NCBI RefSeq assembly: GCF_025965585.1
Contig: NZ_JAOPWR010000342.1
Location: forward strand, 1 to 39,925
Length of the DNA stretch: 39,925 nt
DNA from: Pseudonocardia sp.
GTDB lineage: Bacteria; Actinomycetota; Actinomycetes; Mycobacteriales; Pseudonocardiaceae
Direction: 5' to 3'
Part shown: piece by piece, positions 1 through 9,697 of the stretch
Layout: each line of letters begins with the position of its first letter
Numbering within the stretch: position 1 is the first letter of the stretch
The notes under the pieces: model-generated
What the model was told of the DNA's origin: nothing
Database searches by the model: none
Seen by the model: only the letters and a program-made list of their open reading frames with translations
Position numbers and translations under genes: made by a program

Positions 1-1
1 G

Positions 2-949
2 CCCGCGGGCCGTGCAGGCGGCACGCGCTCCGTGGCCCGCGGGCTGCGCAGCCGCACGCTGCTCGTCGGCGCCGCGGCGCTCGTCGCGATCGTCGCCGTG
101 GCGGGTGGTGGCATCTTCGCCAGCCGCAACTCGCTCCCGGGTGACGCGCTCTACCCCGTCAAGCGGGTGGTCGAGTCGGCGGGGCTCGCGATGACCTTCG
201 ACAAGACGGCCAAGGCCCACCGCCAGCTGGAGCTCGCCGCCACGCGCCTCGACGAGGTCGAGCAGCTCATGGCCAAGGAGCCCACTGCAGCCGCGGCCGA
301 TCCCGCACTCGTGCAGTCGGCGATCACCGAGTTCGACTCCTCCACCGGCACCGGCTCCCGCGGGCTCATGAGCTCCGACGACGCAGGCGGGGCCGCCACC
401 CTCGGCGACCTGCGGGCGTGGGCGGGCGAGCAGGCGGCCCGGCTGTCCCTCCTCCGCTCGGCGCTCCCGAGCTCCGCGGTCCCGGGCGCCGACCAGTCCA
501 TCAGCCTGCTCGACCGGCTCCTGGGACGCACCGAGGCCCTCAGCGGCCGGTCGAACTGCCTCCAGGTCACCTCGGGTGCCGTCGACGACCTCGGGCCGCT
601 CCCCGCGCAGGGCACCTGCTCCCCGCGTCCGGCCGGTCCCCAGGGGTCCCCGGGCGACGGGTCCGAGGGCAGCGTCGGCCGCGACGGTGTGACGTCCGAC
701 CCGTCAGCGCCGGGCACCTCCGGCACGAACGACCCGACCACCTCTCCGGAGAGCAACGACCCCGCCACCGCGCCGAACGGGGTGCTGCCCGGCACCGGGA
801 GCACGGACGGCACCGACTCCAGCGCGCCGACGAGCACCGGAAGCGGCCCGACCAGCGGGAACGTCTCGGTGCCCCTGCCGCTGCCGCTGCTGCCGCCCAT
901 CACGCTGCCGCCGCTGCTGCCCGGCCAGCCCGGCATCACGATCGGCTGA
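2..949 (+). CDS. RsbN-like DUF5667 membrane protein, 5' end outside window
   Basis: The reading frame is open to the left edge, so the gene is truncated at its 5' end; a GTG at 32 is the first internal start but is unlikely to be the true one. A single membrane segment follows a short basic stretch (around residues 12-33 counted from the GTG). After it comes the DUF5667 signature ([13 protein letters not shown]) and a helical region with regularly spaced Leu, Glu and Arg, then a long Gly/Ser/Thr/Pro-rich tail ending in a Pro/Leu repeat. DUF5667 proteins include RsbN, the anti-sigma factor of BldN in Streptomyces, where the cytoplasmic N-terminal part binds sigma; that part would lie outside this window. 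The anti-sigma role is inferred from the domain. The HAD phosphatase follows on the same strand. Confidence 0.72.
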   Translation, partial: PAGRAGGTRSVARGLRSRTLLVGAAALVAIVAVAGGGIFASRNSLPGDALYPVKRVVESAGLAMTFDKTAKAHRQLELAATRLDEVEQLMAKEPTAAAADPALVQSAITEFDSSTGTGSRGLMSSDDAGGAATLGDLRAWAGEQAARLSLLRSALPSSAVPGADQSISLLDRLLGRTEALSGRSNCLQVTSGAVDDLGPLPAQGTCSPRPAGPQGSPGDGSEGSVGRDGVTSDPSAPGTSGTNDPTTSPESNDPATAPNGVLPGTGSTDGTDSSAPTSTGSGPTSGNVSVPLPLPLLPPITLPPLLPGQPGITIG

Positions 950-975
950 GCGACACGCCTCCGAAAGCCCGATCA

Positions 976-1008
976 CGAGGCCGCCGCGGACACCCCGCGG
1001 CGGCCTCG
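976..1008 (+). terminator. Strong hairpin after the DUF5667 gene
   Basis: A perfect 14-bp inverted repeat (976-989 with 995-1008) encloses a 5-nt loop, 27 bp after the DUF5667 stop codon. No T-run follows, which is common for actinobacterial terminators. It probably separates the DUF5667 gene from the HAD gene. Confidence 0.7.
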
Positions 1009-1059
1009 TCGCATGTCGGGGACCTGGGAACCGACGCCCTCCGACCACCGTCGCGACAG

Positions 1060-1065
1060 TAGGCT
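1060..1065 (+). promoter_or_regulatory. -10 box (TAGGCT) of the HAD phosphatase gene
   Basis: TAGGCT fits the actinobacterial TANNNT -10 pattern and lies 32 nt before the GTG start. This leaves room for a short leader that carries the CCGGAGG ribosome-binding site at 1084-1090. No clear -35 hexamer is visible. Confidence 0.4.
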
Positions 1066-1097
1066 GGACGGACAAGACCCCCACCGGAGGCCCGCAC

Positions 1098-1988
1098 GTG
1101 GTTGACGCAGACACGCGGTCCGGCGAGACCGCCGCCGCGGCGGGTGACCCCGCCCAGATCGCCGGCGAGGCGGCGGCGGCCGCCGCCGTGGCCGCCGGTG
1201 ACAGCGGCCCGCCCGACGTCCCCCAGACCGACCTCACCGCCGCCGCGTTCTTCGACGTCGACAACACCATGATGGTGGGCGCGTCGATCTTCCACTTCGC
1301 CCGCGGCCTCGCCGCCCGCAAGTTCTTCACCACCTCCGACCTGGCCGGCTTCGCCTGGCAGCAGATCAAGTTCCGCGTCGGCGGCCGCGAGACCGACGTG
1401 TCCGGCCACCGCGACACCGCGCTGACGTTCGTCGCGGGCAGGCCGGTCGCCGAGGTCGTGTCGCTCGGCGAGGAGATCTACGACGAACTGATGGTCGACC
1501 GGATCTGGACGGGCACGCGCGCGCTGGCCCAGATGCACCTCGACGCCGGGCAGCGCGTCTGGCTGGTCACCGCCACACCGGTCGAGCTGGCGCTCATCAT
1601 CGCGCGGCGGCTCGGGCTCACCGGGGCGCTGGGCACGGTCGCGGAGAGCGTCGACGGGCACTACACGGGCCGGCTGGTGGGCGAGATCCTGCACGGTTCT
1701 GCGAAGGCTCACGCGGTGCGCGCACTGGCCGTGGCCGAGGGCCTCGACCTGCGCCGCTGCACCGCGTACTCCGACTCCGTCAACGATGTGCCCATGCTGT
1801 CCGCGGTTGGCACGGCCGTGGCGGTCAACCCCGACTCCGAGCTGCGCGACGTCGCCAAGGACCGCGGCTGGCAGATCCGCGACTTCCGCACGGGCCGCAA
1901 GGCCGCCCGCATCGGCGTGCCCTCGGTGCTGGGTGCCGGCGCGCTCGCCGGGGCCGTGGCGGCGGGCCTGGCGGCCCGCAGGCGCTGA
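1098..1988 (+). CDS. HAD-IB family phosphatase (SerB1-like)
   Basis: Cytosolic HAD-superfamily hydrolase of subfamily IB (296 aa), related to phosphoserine phosphatases and to M. tuberculosis SerB1 (Rv0505c). The catalytic DVDNT motif is at residues 53-57 (nucleophile D53, acid/base D55). Motif II is LVTAT (T158), the conserved Lys is near 203, and motif IV is SDSVND with D226 and D230 for Mg2+. Residues 1-45 are an Ala-rich low-complexity extension. A C-terminal [17 protein letters not shown] stretch could touch the membrane. The GTG start is supported by CCGGAGG seven bases upstream. The substrate cannot be read from the sequence. Its position next to the convergent acyltransferase gene matches the mycobacterial order. 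Confidence 0.85.
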   Translation: MVDADTRSGETAAAAGDPAQIAGEAAAAAAVAAGDSGPPDVPQTDLTAAAFFDVDNTMMVGASIFHFARGLAARKFFTTSDLAGFAWQQIKFRVGGRETDVSGHRDTALTFVAGRPVAEVVSLGEEIYDELMVDRIWTGTRALAQMHLDAGQRVWLVTATPVELALIIARRLGLTGALGTVAESVDGHYTGRLVGEILHGSAKAHAVRALAVAEGLDLRRCTAYSDSVNDVPMLSAVGTAVAVNPDSELRDVAKDRGWQIRDFRTGRKAARIGVPSVLGAGALAGAVAAGLAARRR

Positions 1989-2030
1989 GGGAGTGCGCCG
2001 GGCAGGGGCGCCGGCATCACCGCCTCCCGC

Positions 2031-3026
<996 letters not shown>

Positions 3027-3112
3027 ATCGGCTCCCTTCATGGTGCTCGTGTTCCCGGTGACGGGTTTGCCGGTGGTCCGGCGCGAGCCGTTGCCTGCCG
3101 GTCGACGGGTGG

Positions 3113-4150
3113 TCATCGCAGGGCCCGCGCGACGGAGAGGACGCCGCGCTCCAGCGACTCCACCCATTCCGGTGAGACGACGGGACGCAGCGCGCGGGCG
3201 CGCACGTAGTCGTCGAAGGCCTGGGTGGTGGTCCAGCGCGGGACGAACCCGAACTGGGAGCGCAGCCTGCTGTTGTCGACGACGCGGCCGAAGTTGAGCA
3301 GCCGCATCTGCTCCGGCGAGAAGTCCACGAGCCGGGCGCCGCGGAACAGGCGGCCGACCGGCCCGACGGTGCTACTCGGCACCGGCAACGCGACGCGCCC
3401 GGCGCGACGGATGGCCTGTGAGAGCAGCAGCACGCCGTCGGCGGCGACGTTGAACGTGCCGGGGAGCTCGTGGCTGGCGGCCCGCTCGAGCACCGCGAGC
3501 GCGTCCTCCTCGTGCAGGAGCTGCACGCGGGCGTCGTAGCCGAGGACGGTGGGTACCACGGGCAGCGCGAAGTAGCGCGTGAACACCGTGTCGATGCGGG
3601 GGCCGATGAAGTTGGCGAAGCGCAGCACGGTGACGGCGACGTCGGGACGGCGGCGGGCGAAGCCGCGCAGGTAGCCCTCGATCTCCACGGCGTCCTTCGC
3701 GTACCCGCCGGAGGGCAGGTCCCTGGGCACCATCGTCTCGTCGAACAGCGCGGGGTCGCGCGGGCTGGAGCCGTACACGGCGGTTGTCGACTTGAGCACC
3801 ATGCGCTTCACCGTGGGCGCCTTCTGACAGGCGGCGAGGAGCTGCATCGTGCCGATGACGTTCATCTCCTTCATCGCCGTGCGACCGCCCGACGACGCCG
3901 GGTTGGCCGACAGCGAGGCGTGCACGACGGTGTCGACCGACGCGTGGGAGATGACCTTGGCGATGAGCGGGTTGCGGATGTCGGCCCGTACGAACTCGGC
4001 GCGGCCCATGCGGCGCAGCAGGTCACGCGGCGGGGGCACGGTGTCCACGCCCAGGACACGGTCGATGTCCGGGTTGGCCGCCAGTCGGGCGGCGAGGTGC
4101 CCTCCGAGGAAACGGCTGACACCGGTGACGAGTACGACGGACGGCGTCAC
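3113..4150 (-). CDS. NAD-dependent epimerase/dehydratase-like SDR (GalE2/Rv0501-like)
   Basis: Extended short-chain dehydrogenase/reductase (345 aa) with an N-terminal Rossmann fold. The nucleotide-binding loop TGVSRFLGG is at 9-17, the acidic residue after strand 2 is D37, and STTAVYG lies at 122-128. The catalytic tyrosine region reads YAKDA (151-155), so Lys is at +2, not in the usual YxxxK spacing. The gene is often named galE2 in mycobacteria, but UDP-galactose epimerase activity cannot be assumed. The GTG start at 4150 has AGAGG eight bases before it. It lies upstream of the acyltransferase gene and is probably co-transcribed with it. Confidence 0.82.
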   Translation of the reverse strand: MTPSVVLVTGVSRFLGGHLAARLAANPDIDRVLGVDTVPPPRDLLRRMGRAEFVRADIRNPLIAKVISHASVDTVVHASLSANPASSGGRTAMKEMNVIGTMQLLAACQKAPTVKRMVLKSTTAVYGSSPRDPALFDETMVPRDLPSGGYAKDAVEIEGYLRGFARRRPDVAVTVLRFANFIGPRIDTVFTRYFALPVVPTVLGYDARVQLLHEEDALAVLERAASHELPGTFNVAADGVLLLSQAIRRAGRVALPVPSSTVGPVGRLFRGARLVDFSPEQMRLLNFGRVVDNSRLRSQFGFVPRWTTTQAFDDYVRARALRPVVSPEWVESLERGVLSVARALR

Positions 4151-4192
4151 GGCGGGGCCTCTGCGGATACGGGGGGGTGCTGCGAGTGACCG

Positions 4193-4222
4193 ATGCTAGC
4201 CCCAGCACCCCCGAGATGTCGG
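4193..4222 (-). promoter_or_regulatory. Candidate promoter of the GalE2-like/acyltransferase unit
   Basis: On the minus strand a TAGCAT -10 box (4193-4198) lies 18 bp downstream of CCGACA (4217-4222), a four-of-six match to TTGACA. It would start transcription about 35 nt before the SDR start codon. Confidence 0.4.
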
Positions 4223-4274
4223 CGTCCGTGGGCGGACGCACCCTGTGACGGGGAACGTGCAGCGAGAAGACGGA

Positions 4275-4307
4275 AGCGGCCGGCGAGGGAGACCCCTGCC
4301 GGCCGCT
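4275..4307 (-). terminator. Terminator after bS22
   Basis: A perfect 10-bp stem (AGCGGCCGGC at 4275-4284 with its complement at 4298-4307) and a 13-nt loop begin four bases after the bS22 stop codon on the minus strand, followed by a T/C-rich stretch. Confidence 0.7.
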
Positions 4308-4311
4308 GCCG

Positions 4312-4413
4312 TCACTTGCCGAGCTTGCGACGCTGCACGCGGGTCTTGCGAAGCAGCTTGCGGTGCTTCTTCTTCGACATCCGCTTGCGGCGCTTCTTGA
4401 TGACCGAACCCAT
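4312..4413 (-). CDS. Small ribosomal protein bS22 (AURKAIP1/COX24 domain, 33 aa)
   Basis: A 33-residue, extremely basic protein that begins [16 protein letters not shown] and ends RVQRRKLGK. It is nearly identical to the actinobacterial protein found in the M. smegmatis 70S structure and named bS22, which sits near the decoding centre and corresponds to mitochondrial mS38 (AURKAIP1). The ATG at 4413 has AGGAAGG a few bases upstream. Longer upstream frames lack a second start with a ribosome-binding site. A TAGGAT -10-like box at 4529-4534 (minus strand) suggests its own promoter and a leader of about 105 nt. Synteny matches Rv0500B. The identification from sequence is strong; the ribosomal role is family knowledge. 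Confidence 0.93.
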   Translation of the reverse strand: MGSVIKKRRKRMSKKKHRKLLRKTRVQRRKLGK

Positions 4414-4588
4414 ACGTGGACCTTCCTGATCGTGACGCGACCGGTGGGGCCGCGAAGGGGTGCTGCAAGAGGCCCGACCGGACGCGGCGCCGGAAGGCGC
4501 GCACTGGCCGGGCGATGACCGATGGCCGATCCTACCTGCGGCTCCGGTGACGGCCGCGCCCACCGGCACCGCCGTCCCCGGCGGGGCG

Positions 4589-4795
4589 TCAGCCCGCGTC
4601 GAAGTACGCGCTGCGGAGGTAGTCCTCGACGGCGCGCTTGGGCACGCGGAAGGACCGGCCGACGCGGGCTGCGGGCAGATCCCCACCGTGCACCAGGCGG
4701 TACACGGTCATCTTGGACACCCGCATCATCGCCGCGACCTCGGCCACGGTCAGGAACTGCACCTGGGCGAGGTGGATCTCGGGCTCGGTAGCCAT
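4589..4795 (-). CDS. Excisionase-type helix-turn-helix DNA-binding protein (Rv0500A-like)
   Basis: A 68-residue protein that is almost entirely one MerR/excisionase-type winged HTH. The recognition region is [20 protein letters not shown] (15-34), followed by the wing [15 protein letters not shown] (46-60). Such proteins bind DNA as small architectural or regulatory factors. No phage or integrase gene is near, so it is a chromosomal regulator rather than a functional excisionase. The ATG at 4795 is preferred over an upstream frame extension to 4834 because the core begins at once. It lies between bS22 and proC, as in mycobacteria. Its targets are unknown. Confidence 0.85.
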   Translation of the reverse strand: MATEPEIHLAQVQFLTVAEVAAMMRVSKMTVYRLVHGGDLPAARVGRSFRVPKRAVEDYLRSAYFDAG

Positions 4796-4856
4796 CCGAT
4801 CACCGCTTTCGTGGTTCCATCGGACCGGCTCCACGCCGGCCCTGATGTTCCCACTG

Positions 4857-4862
4857 AGGATA
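4857..4862 (-). promoter_or_regulatory. Candidate -10 box (TATCCT) of the HTH gene
   Basis: TATCCT on the minus strand lies 61 bp before the HTH ATG, in the 158-bp gap after proC. It is close to the TANNNT consensus; no convincing -35 is visible. Confidence 0.35.
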
Positions 4863-4953
4863 GCGGTGCCGATGTGACGACTTCGACACGCACTCCACTC
4901 CGGCGTGGTACTACAGGCTCCGCGTCAGGGTGAGAAATGATCGACCGTTCGGG

Positions 4954-5766
4954 TCACGGCCGCTCCGCCGCGCGACCCAGTTCCTCCGATCGGTCGCGTG
5001 CGGCCTCGATTGCGTCGATCAGCGCCGCCCGGACGCCGTGACGTTCCAACTCCCGGATGGCGGCGATCGTGGTACCCGCGGGTGACGTGACGGCCTCCCG
5101 CAGCAGGACCGGGTGGTCGGCCGAGTCGCGCATCATCTGCGCCGCGCCGAACGCCGACTGGATGATGAGGTCGGCGGCGACAGCCCGGGGCAGGCCGAGC
5201 AGGATCCCCGCGTCGATCATGGCCTCGACCAGGAAGAAGAAGTAGGCGGGCCCGGAGCCCGACAGTGCCGTCACTGCGTCCTGCTGGGACTCGGGAACGC
5301 GCACCACCCGGCCGACCGACGCGAGCATCTTCTCGACCGTGGCGAGCTGCTCGTCGGTGGCGTGCGTGCCGCCGGAGACGGCGCTCATCGCCTCGCCCAC
5401 CAGCATCGGCGTGTTGGGCATGACCCGCACGACCGCGGTGCCGTCGGGCAGCGAGCGCTCGAATAGCGAGGTCGGCAGGCCCGCGCACAGCGAGACCACG
5501 AGCGTGCCCGGACGCAGCGCGGGCGCCAGGTCGGCGAGCACGGGCGCGATGTCCTGCGGCTTGACCGCGACCACCACGATGTCCGAGCGCCCGGCCGCGG
5601 CCGGGACGTCGACAGCGGCCACGCCGTGGCGCGCGCTCAGCTCGGCGGCGCGCTCCGGGTGGCGCTCGGTGAACACCAGCTCGTCCGGCGCCGTCCCGGC
5701 CGCGAGCAGCCCCGCGAGCAACGCCTCCCCGATCTTCCCCGCCCCGAGCACCGCGATCCGTGTCAT
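4954..5766 (-). CDS. proC: Pyrroline-5-carboxylate reductase
   Basis: Last step of proline biosynthesis: NAD(P)H-dependent reduction of 1-pyrroline-5-carboxylate to L-proline in the cytosol. It has 270 residues, the usual length. The Rossmann loop VLGAGKIGEALLAG is at 6-19. The family motif around MPNTPMLVGEAMSAVSGG is in the middle, and the dimerisation/active-site motif ALSGSGPAYFFFLVEAM follows. The ATG at 5766 lacks a Shine-Dalgarno sequence but follows a TACGGT -10 box by seven bases, so a leaderless transcript is likely. The gene is adjacent to the excisionase-type HTH gene, as in mycobacteria (Rv0500). Confidence 0.96.
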   Translation of the reverse strand: MTRIAVLGAGKIGEALLAGLLAAGTAPDELVFTERHPERAAELSARHGVAAVDVPAAAGRSDIVVVAVKPQDIAPVLADLAPALRPGTLVVSLCAGLPTSLFERSLPDGTAVVRVMPNTPMLVGEAMSAVSGGTHATDEQLATVEKMLASVGRVVRVPESQQDAVTALSGSGPAYFFFLVEAMIDAGILLGLPRAVAADLIIQSAFGAAQMMRDSADHPVLLREAVTSPAGTTIAAIRELERHGVRAALIDAIEAARDRSEELGRAAERP

Positions 5767-5773
5767 GCACGAG

Positions 5774-5779
5774 ACCGTA
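5774..5779 (-). promoter_or_regulatory. Leaderless-type -10 box (TACGGT) of proC
   Basis: TACGGT on the minus strand ends seven bases before the proC ATG and there is no ribosome-binding site. The geometry is that of actinobacterial leaderless genes, where transcription begins at the start codon. Confidence 0.55.
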
Positions 5780-5803
5780 GCCGCCCGGCCGGCGGGCGCG
5801 CGT

Positions 5804-6640
5804 TCAGCGGTCCAGCGGCGAGAGGGCGAGCTGACGGGCCTGGCACACGAGCCGACCCGCGGAGTCGATCACCGTGACGTCCTCGTCGAACCACGGCCCG
5901 CCCACGGTGGCGACGCGCGACTCCAGCCGCAGCCAGCCCGGCGCCGGGTGGCCGCGCAGCAGGGCGGTGAGCTGCACCGTGGGGGCCCAACCGAGCTTCC
6001 CCCCGACGTTGAGCACGGCGGGCGGCAGCAGGTCGCCCGCCAGCAGCGCGAACAGAACGTCCGCGGGCTCGCCGAAGGGCCGCGCCCAGCCGCGCAGCAC
6101 CGGCGGGGCCTGCTCGCCACGCATGAACGCGATCGTGGGGGTGTCGAACCGCACCTCGCACGCGCTGGACAGCCCGGTCGGGTCGCGGCGGGAACCCGGG
6201 TCGAAGGCGTCGGCGGGCGGCTCGACCGGCAGGTCGGGCAGGTCGGTCCAGCGCGGCTCGTCGTCGGGCAACCGGCCCGCGGTCAGCGTGGCCGCCAGCA
6301 TCGGCTTCCCGCCCTGGAACATGCGCGCCGACACGATCGACGTGGTGGCGCCGAGCTTGAGCACCTCGGTGGCGATCTCGACCGGTCCCTGGTCGGGTGC
6401 GCGCAGGAAGTCGCTGGCGATGGCGAGCGGTTCCGGGTCGGAGCCGGGGACGTCCGCGGCGAGGCGGGCGAGGCCGGCCTTCGCGAGCAGGACCAGCAGG
6501 ATGCCGCCGTGGGCCTTGGGGCCGACCGTCCAGACGGGGCCCAGCTCGGCGGCGTACCTGCCGTCCCCGAGCGGCTCTACGCCGATCGCACCGGTGAACG
6601 GCGGCGCGACGGGGGCGGGGGCGGACGTACCGGGATGCAT
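5804..6640 (-). CDS. Thioesterase family (double hot-dog, Rv0499-like) protein
   Basis: A 278-residue protein that fits two hot-dog halves, as in TesB-like acyl-CoA thioesterases. The N-terminal half has the helix-start motif GPKAHGGILLVLLAKA (40-55) and the C-terminal half ends GRLVCQARQLALSP. Such enzymes hydrolyse acyl-CoA thioesters in the cytosol. Active residues differ between subfamilies and cannot be fixed here, so substrate and activity are inferred. The ATG at 6640 gives a typical start. It lies 47 bp after the TIM-barrel gene, in the position of M. tuberculosis Rv0499. Confidence 0.75.
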   Translation of the reverse strand: MHPGTSAPAPVAPPFTGAIGVEPLGDGRYAAELGPVWTVGPKAHGGILLVLLAKAGLARLAADVPGSDPEPLAIASDFLRAPDQGPVEIATEVLKLGATTSIVSARMFQGGKPMLAATLTAGRLPDDEPRWTDLPDLPVEPPADAFDPGSRRDPTGLSSACEVRFDTPTIAFMRGEQAPPVLRGWARPFGEPADVLFALLAGDLLPPAVLNVGGKLGWAPTVQLTALLRGHPAPGWLRLESRVATVGGPWFDEDVTVIDSAGRLVCQARQLALSPLDR

Positions 6641-6687
6641 GGGACACGTCTATCACCCGGCACCGGCGGCACCGGCGCCGATGTGAC

Positions 6688-7515
6688 CTATCGGGCAGGC
6701 TCGGCTTCGGCCGGGCGGAGAACGCCGGCGGCGGCGGGCTGCAGGTGCAGCCGCGCGAAGAGCAGGGACTCGGCGAGCATGACCACGCGCTCGTACCGCG
6801 TGCGGCAGCGGCGGGTGCTGATCTCGAGCACGACGACGCCGGTGAAGCCGCCGTCGGCGAGGCGCCGGCAGACCTCGGCGCACGGCTGGGTGCCCCGGCC
6901 GGGCACCAGGTGCTCGTCCCGCGGGCTGCCGCTGCCGTCCGCGAGGTGGACGTGCGCGAGCCCGGAACCCATCCGGTCGAGCATCGCGAGGGCGTCGGAG
7001 CCTGCGGCGGCGGTGTGCGAGAGGTCGAGTGTGTAGTGCTCGTGGCCGACGTCGGTCGGGTCGAAACCGGGGCTGTAGGGCACCGTGCGGATGGCACCGC
7101 GGGTGACCGGGAACATGTTCTCAACGGCGAGCGTGACGCCCGCGTACTCACCTGCCCTGGCCACCTCGGCGGCGAACTGCGCGGTGTAGCCGCGCTGCCA
7201 GCGGAACGGGGGGTGCAGTACCACCGTGCGGGCACCGAGCCGCTCGGCGGCGGCCACCGACCGGCGCATGCGGCCGATGGGGTCCGAGCCCCACACGCGC
7301 TGTGTGACGGCCAGGCAGGGAGCATGCACCGCGAGCACGGGCACGCTGTGGCGGTCGACCAGACGCGTCACGGCGACGGGGTCCTGGCTCACGGCCTCGG
7401 ACCACACCATCAGCTCCACGCCGTCGTAGCCGAGCTCTGCGGCGATCTCGAAGGCCGCCGCGGCCGGTTCCGGGTACACCGATGCCGTCGACAGGACGAT
7501 CGGCGGCGCGGTCAT
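6688..7515 (-). CDS. Sugar phosphate isomerase/epimerase-type TIM-barrel protein (Rv0498-like)
   Basis: AP-endonuclease-2/xylose-isomerase-like TIM barrel (275 aa). The metal-site pattern is complete: E34, H64, H101, E132, D164 with H167, H188/H190 with D193, H202 and E231 in the motif VVLEIS. The ATG at 7515 overlaps the stop codon of the upstream membrane-protein gene in an ATGA junction, indicating translational coupling. A longer in-frame extension to 7986 lies within that gene and is not supported. The reaction could be isomerisation or epimerisation of a sugar or cyclitol, or hydrolysis of a phosphate-sugar link; nothing in the sequence decides this. The ortholog is Rv0498. Confidence 0.8.
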   Translation of the reverse strand: MTAPPIVLSTASVYPEPAAAAFEIAAELGYDGVELMVWSEAVSQDPVAVTRLVDRHSVPVLAVHAPCLAVTQRVWGSDPIGRMRRSVAAAERLGARTVVLHPPFRWQRGYTAQFAAEVARAGEYAGVTLAVENMFPVTRGAIRTVPYSPGFDPTDVGHEHYTLDLSHTAAAGSDALAMLDRMGSGLAHVHLADGSGSPRDEHLVPGRGTQPCAEVCRRLADGGFTGVVVLEISTRRCRTRYERVVMLAESLLFARLHLQPAAAGVLRPAEAEPAR

Positions 7516-8690
7516 CTCCCCATGAGTACCAGGATCGCCGGTGACGCGGTGAGGAGCAGCCCCACCAGCACGGCGAAGATCGTGGTGCGCATGTCGCTGT
7601 TGCGCAGCAGCGCGCGGACGATCAGCACCAGCCCGACGGTGACGAGCACGGCCGCGGCCAGCGCCACCACGGGCAGCTCGCGCCAGAGGAAGCGGAAGCC
7701 GACCCACAGGGCCGCTCCGCCGATGGCGCCGAGGATCCACTGCGCCACCACGGCCGCCCACGCCTGGCCCGGCGAGGGCTCGGCGGAGGAGCGCCCGAGA
7801 CGGCGGCGCGGGGTGTCGCCGTCGGCGTCGTCCCGGTCCTCGAGCCCGGCGGGGGGCTCGTCGAGGTCGAGGTCGAGGCCTGCCGGGCGGGCGTCGATGT
7901 CGAGCGATGACACGGCCTGGGTGGGCGGGCCACCGTCGGCGTCGGACCGGGAGCCGGAACTGCCGGCGGTGCGGGCGCGGTGCCACGACTCGGCACCGGC
8001 GGGCGCCACGCCGACCATCGTGGCCGGGCCGGCGTCGGGGTCGGGGTCGCCTGCCGCATCGGGCTCGTCGGCCGCGGGCGGCTTACGCAGGGCGTTGACC
8101 TGCTGCTGGTCGATGGGCCCGGTGAGACCGGGGTCGAGCACGCCCGTGCGGTCCTCGCGGTAGCGCGGGATGTGGTCGGTGGGGTTCTCCCGGGCCGGCT
8201 CGAAGCGCGGGCGGCCCGGCGGTGGGGCGGCGGGGGCCTGCGCGGTCGGGGCGGGGAACGCGCCGGAGCTGCGGTCGAATGCGGTGGTGCGGGCCGCGGC
8301 CGTATAGGCCGTGCCGGTGTTGCCGCCCCCGTTGCGGTCTGCCCCGTTGCGGGGGACGACCGGCGGCACGGCGCGCGTCGGCTCCGGCCCCGTCTCGGGG
8401 ACGTAGGAGCGCGAAGACTCCGGCTGGCGCGACGGGGCGTCCCAGGAGCGCGGACGGACATCGCGGACCGGGGCCTCGTCGGGAACGGGCTCGCGGAGCA
8501 CCGAGCGGTCCGGGACGACCTGCGGGGTCCACGCGGCGGGCGCCGCAGCCCGGTCGGCGACGGGCTGGGCGCCCGCGTCGTCGTCGGCCTCCCGCCGACG
8601 GCGTCGACGACCGGTCGCACTGACGTCGCCGTGCTGGGCTAGCAGCTCGGCCACGGTGCGCTGGCGGGGGTGGTCGGTCTCGGAACTCAT
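7512..8690 (-). CDS. Conserved membrane protein with long disordered N-terminal region (Rv0497-like)
   Basis: A 392-residue protein. The first ~305 residues are hydrophilic, rich in Arg, Asp, Pro and Ala, and start with a conserved short block (QRTVAELLAQHGD) followed by a GRRRRRRE basic patch. The last ~85 residues hold three membrane helices. The topology suggests a cytosolic tail on a small membrane anchor. The ATG at 8690 overlaps the Ppx/GppA stop in an ATGA junction. It matches the position and architecture of M. tuberculosis Rv0497, a conserved transmembrane protein of unknown function. No enzyme motif was seen. Confidence 0.78.
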   Translation of the reverse strand: MSSETDHPRQRTVAELLAQHGDVSATGRRRRRREADDDAGAQPVADRAAAPAAWTPQVVPDRSVLREPVPDEAPVRDVRPRSWDAPSRQPESSRSYVPETGPEPTRAVPPVVPRNGADRNGGGNTGTAYTAAARTTAFDRSSGAFPAPTAQAPAAPPPGRPRFEPARENPTDHIPRYREDRTGVLDPGLTGPIDQQQVNALRKPPAADEPDAAGDPDPDAGPATMVGVAPAGAESWHRARTAGSSGSRSDADGGPPTQAVSSLDIDARPAGLDLDLDEPPAGLEDRDDADGDTPRRRLGRSSAEPSPGQAWAAVVAQWILGAIGGAALWVGFRFLWRELPVVALAAAVLVTVGLVLIVRALLRNSDMRTTIFAVLVGLLLTASPAILVLMGR

Positions 8691-9697
8691 CCGGTACACC
8701 GTGCCTCGTACGTCGTCAAGCGTCCAAGACCACGCGGTGCGTCCTGCGCCGAGCGGTCTGTCTGGGCCGTCCCATCGAGCGTGTCGAGCCTCCGGAGTAT
8801 CACTCCTTCGCGCAACGCCCAGGGGCAGATCTCGAGCTGTGTGACCCGCAGGGCGCGCATCGACGCCTCCGCGACGAGCGCTCCGGCCACCAGCTGGTGG
8901 GCCCGGCTGGGGCTCACACCCTCCAGTTCGGCGAGGTCGCCCGCCGACATCCGGGTGATGAACGCGGCGAGCTGACGCAGCCCGACGTCGGTCAGCTGCC
9001 GCCGCATCCGGGGCCCCGCGCTCGACGGGGCGGCGCCCGTGAGCCGGGCCAGCGAGCGGAAGGTCTTGGACGTGCCGACCGCGAGGTCGGGCTCGCCGGC
9101 GCGCCGCAGCCGGCGGGCGACCGGCTCCAGCTGCGCGTCCAGGTGCTCGCGCAGCGCGTCGATCTCGCGGCGCGACGGGGGGTCGGACCGGAACCACTCG
9201 CGCGTGAGCCGGCCGGCACCGAGCGGGAGCGACGCCGCCGCAGCGGGGTGCTCGTCGCGCCCGGCCGCGAGCTCCAGCGAGCCGCCGCCGATGTCGAGCA
9301 CCAGCAACCGCCCCGCCGACCAGCCGTACCACCGGCGCACCGCGAGGAACGTGTAGCGCGCCTCGTCCTCACCGGGCAGGACCTGAAGTACGACGCCCGT
9401 CTCCTCGCGGACGCGGGCCAGCACCTCGGCGGAGTTGGTGGCGTCGCGCAGGGCGGAGGTGGCGAACGCGAGGAGGTCGGCGCAGCCGGCCGCGGCGGCC
9501 GACGCGTTGGCGCGGGCCACGGTGCGGACCAGTGCATCGGTCCCCCGGCGGGTGAGCGCGCCGGAGCCGTCGAGGTTCTCGGCGAGGCGCAGCTCGTCCT
9601 TCTCCGAGGTCATCGGCGTCGGGTGCCCACCACGCTGAGCGTCCACCACGAGGAGGTGGACGGTGTTGGACCCGACGTCGAGCACACCCAGGCGCAC
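8687..9697 (-). CDS. Ppx/GppA family phosphatase (Rv0496-like)
   Basis: Exopolyphosphatase/guanosine-pentaphosphate phosphatase family (336 aa), ASKHA fold. Phosphate-binding loop 1 is LDVGSNTVHLLV (6-17), then FATSALRDATN (79-89), the catalytic acidic patch LPGEDEARYTF (107-117), and loop 2 LDIGGGSLELA (134-144). Family members release phosphate from polyphosphate or hydrolyse pppGpp. Mycobacterial Rv0496 (Ppx1) is a short-chain polyphosphatase, and this 336-aa single-module length fits it. The GTG at 9697 follows TAACCT by six bases and has no ribosome-binding site, so the transcript is probably leaderless. The next two genes are coupled to it through overlapping ATGA junctions. Confidence 0.88.
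   Translation of the reverse strand: MRLGVLDVGSNTVHLLVVDAQRGGHPTPMTSEKDELRLAENLDGSGALTRRGTDALVRTVARANASAAAAGCADLLAFATSALRDATNSAEVLARVREETGVVLQVLPGEDEARYTFLAVRRWYGWSAGRLLVLDIGGGSLELAAGRDEHPAAAASLPLGAGRLTREWFRSDPPSRREIDALREHLDAQLEPVARRLRRAGEPDLAVGTSKTFRSLARLTGAAPSSAGPRMRRQLTDVGLRQLAAFITRMSAGDLAELEGVSPSRAHQLVAGALVAEASMRALRVTQLEICPWALREGVILRRLDTLDGTAQTDRSAQDAPRGLGRLTTYEARCTG

Noticed and set aside
4589..4795. Excisionase of an integrated element
   Set aside because: The gene has a conserved place between bS22 and proC and there is no integrase or attachment site.
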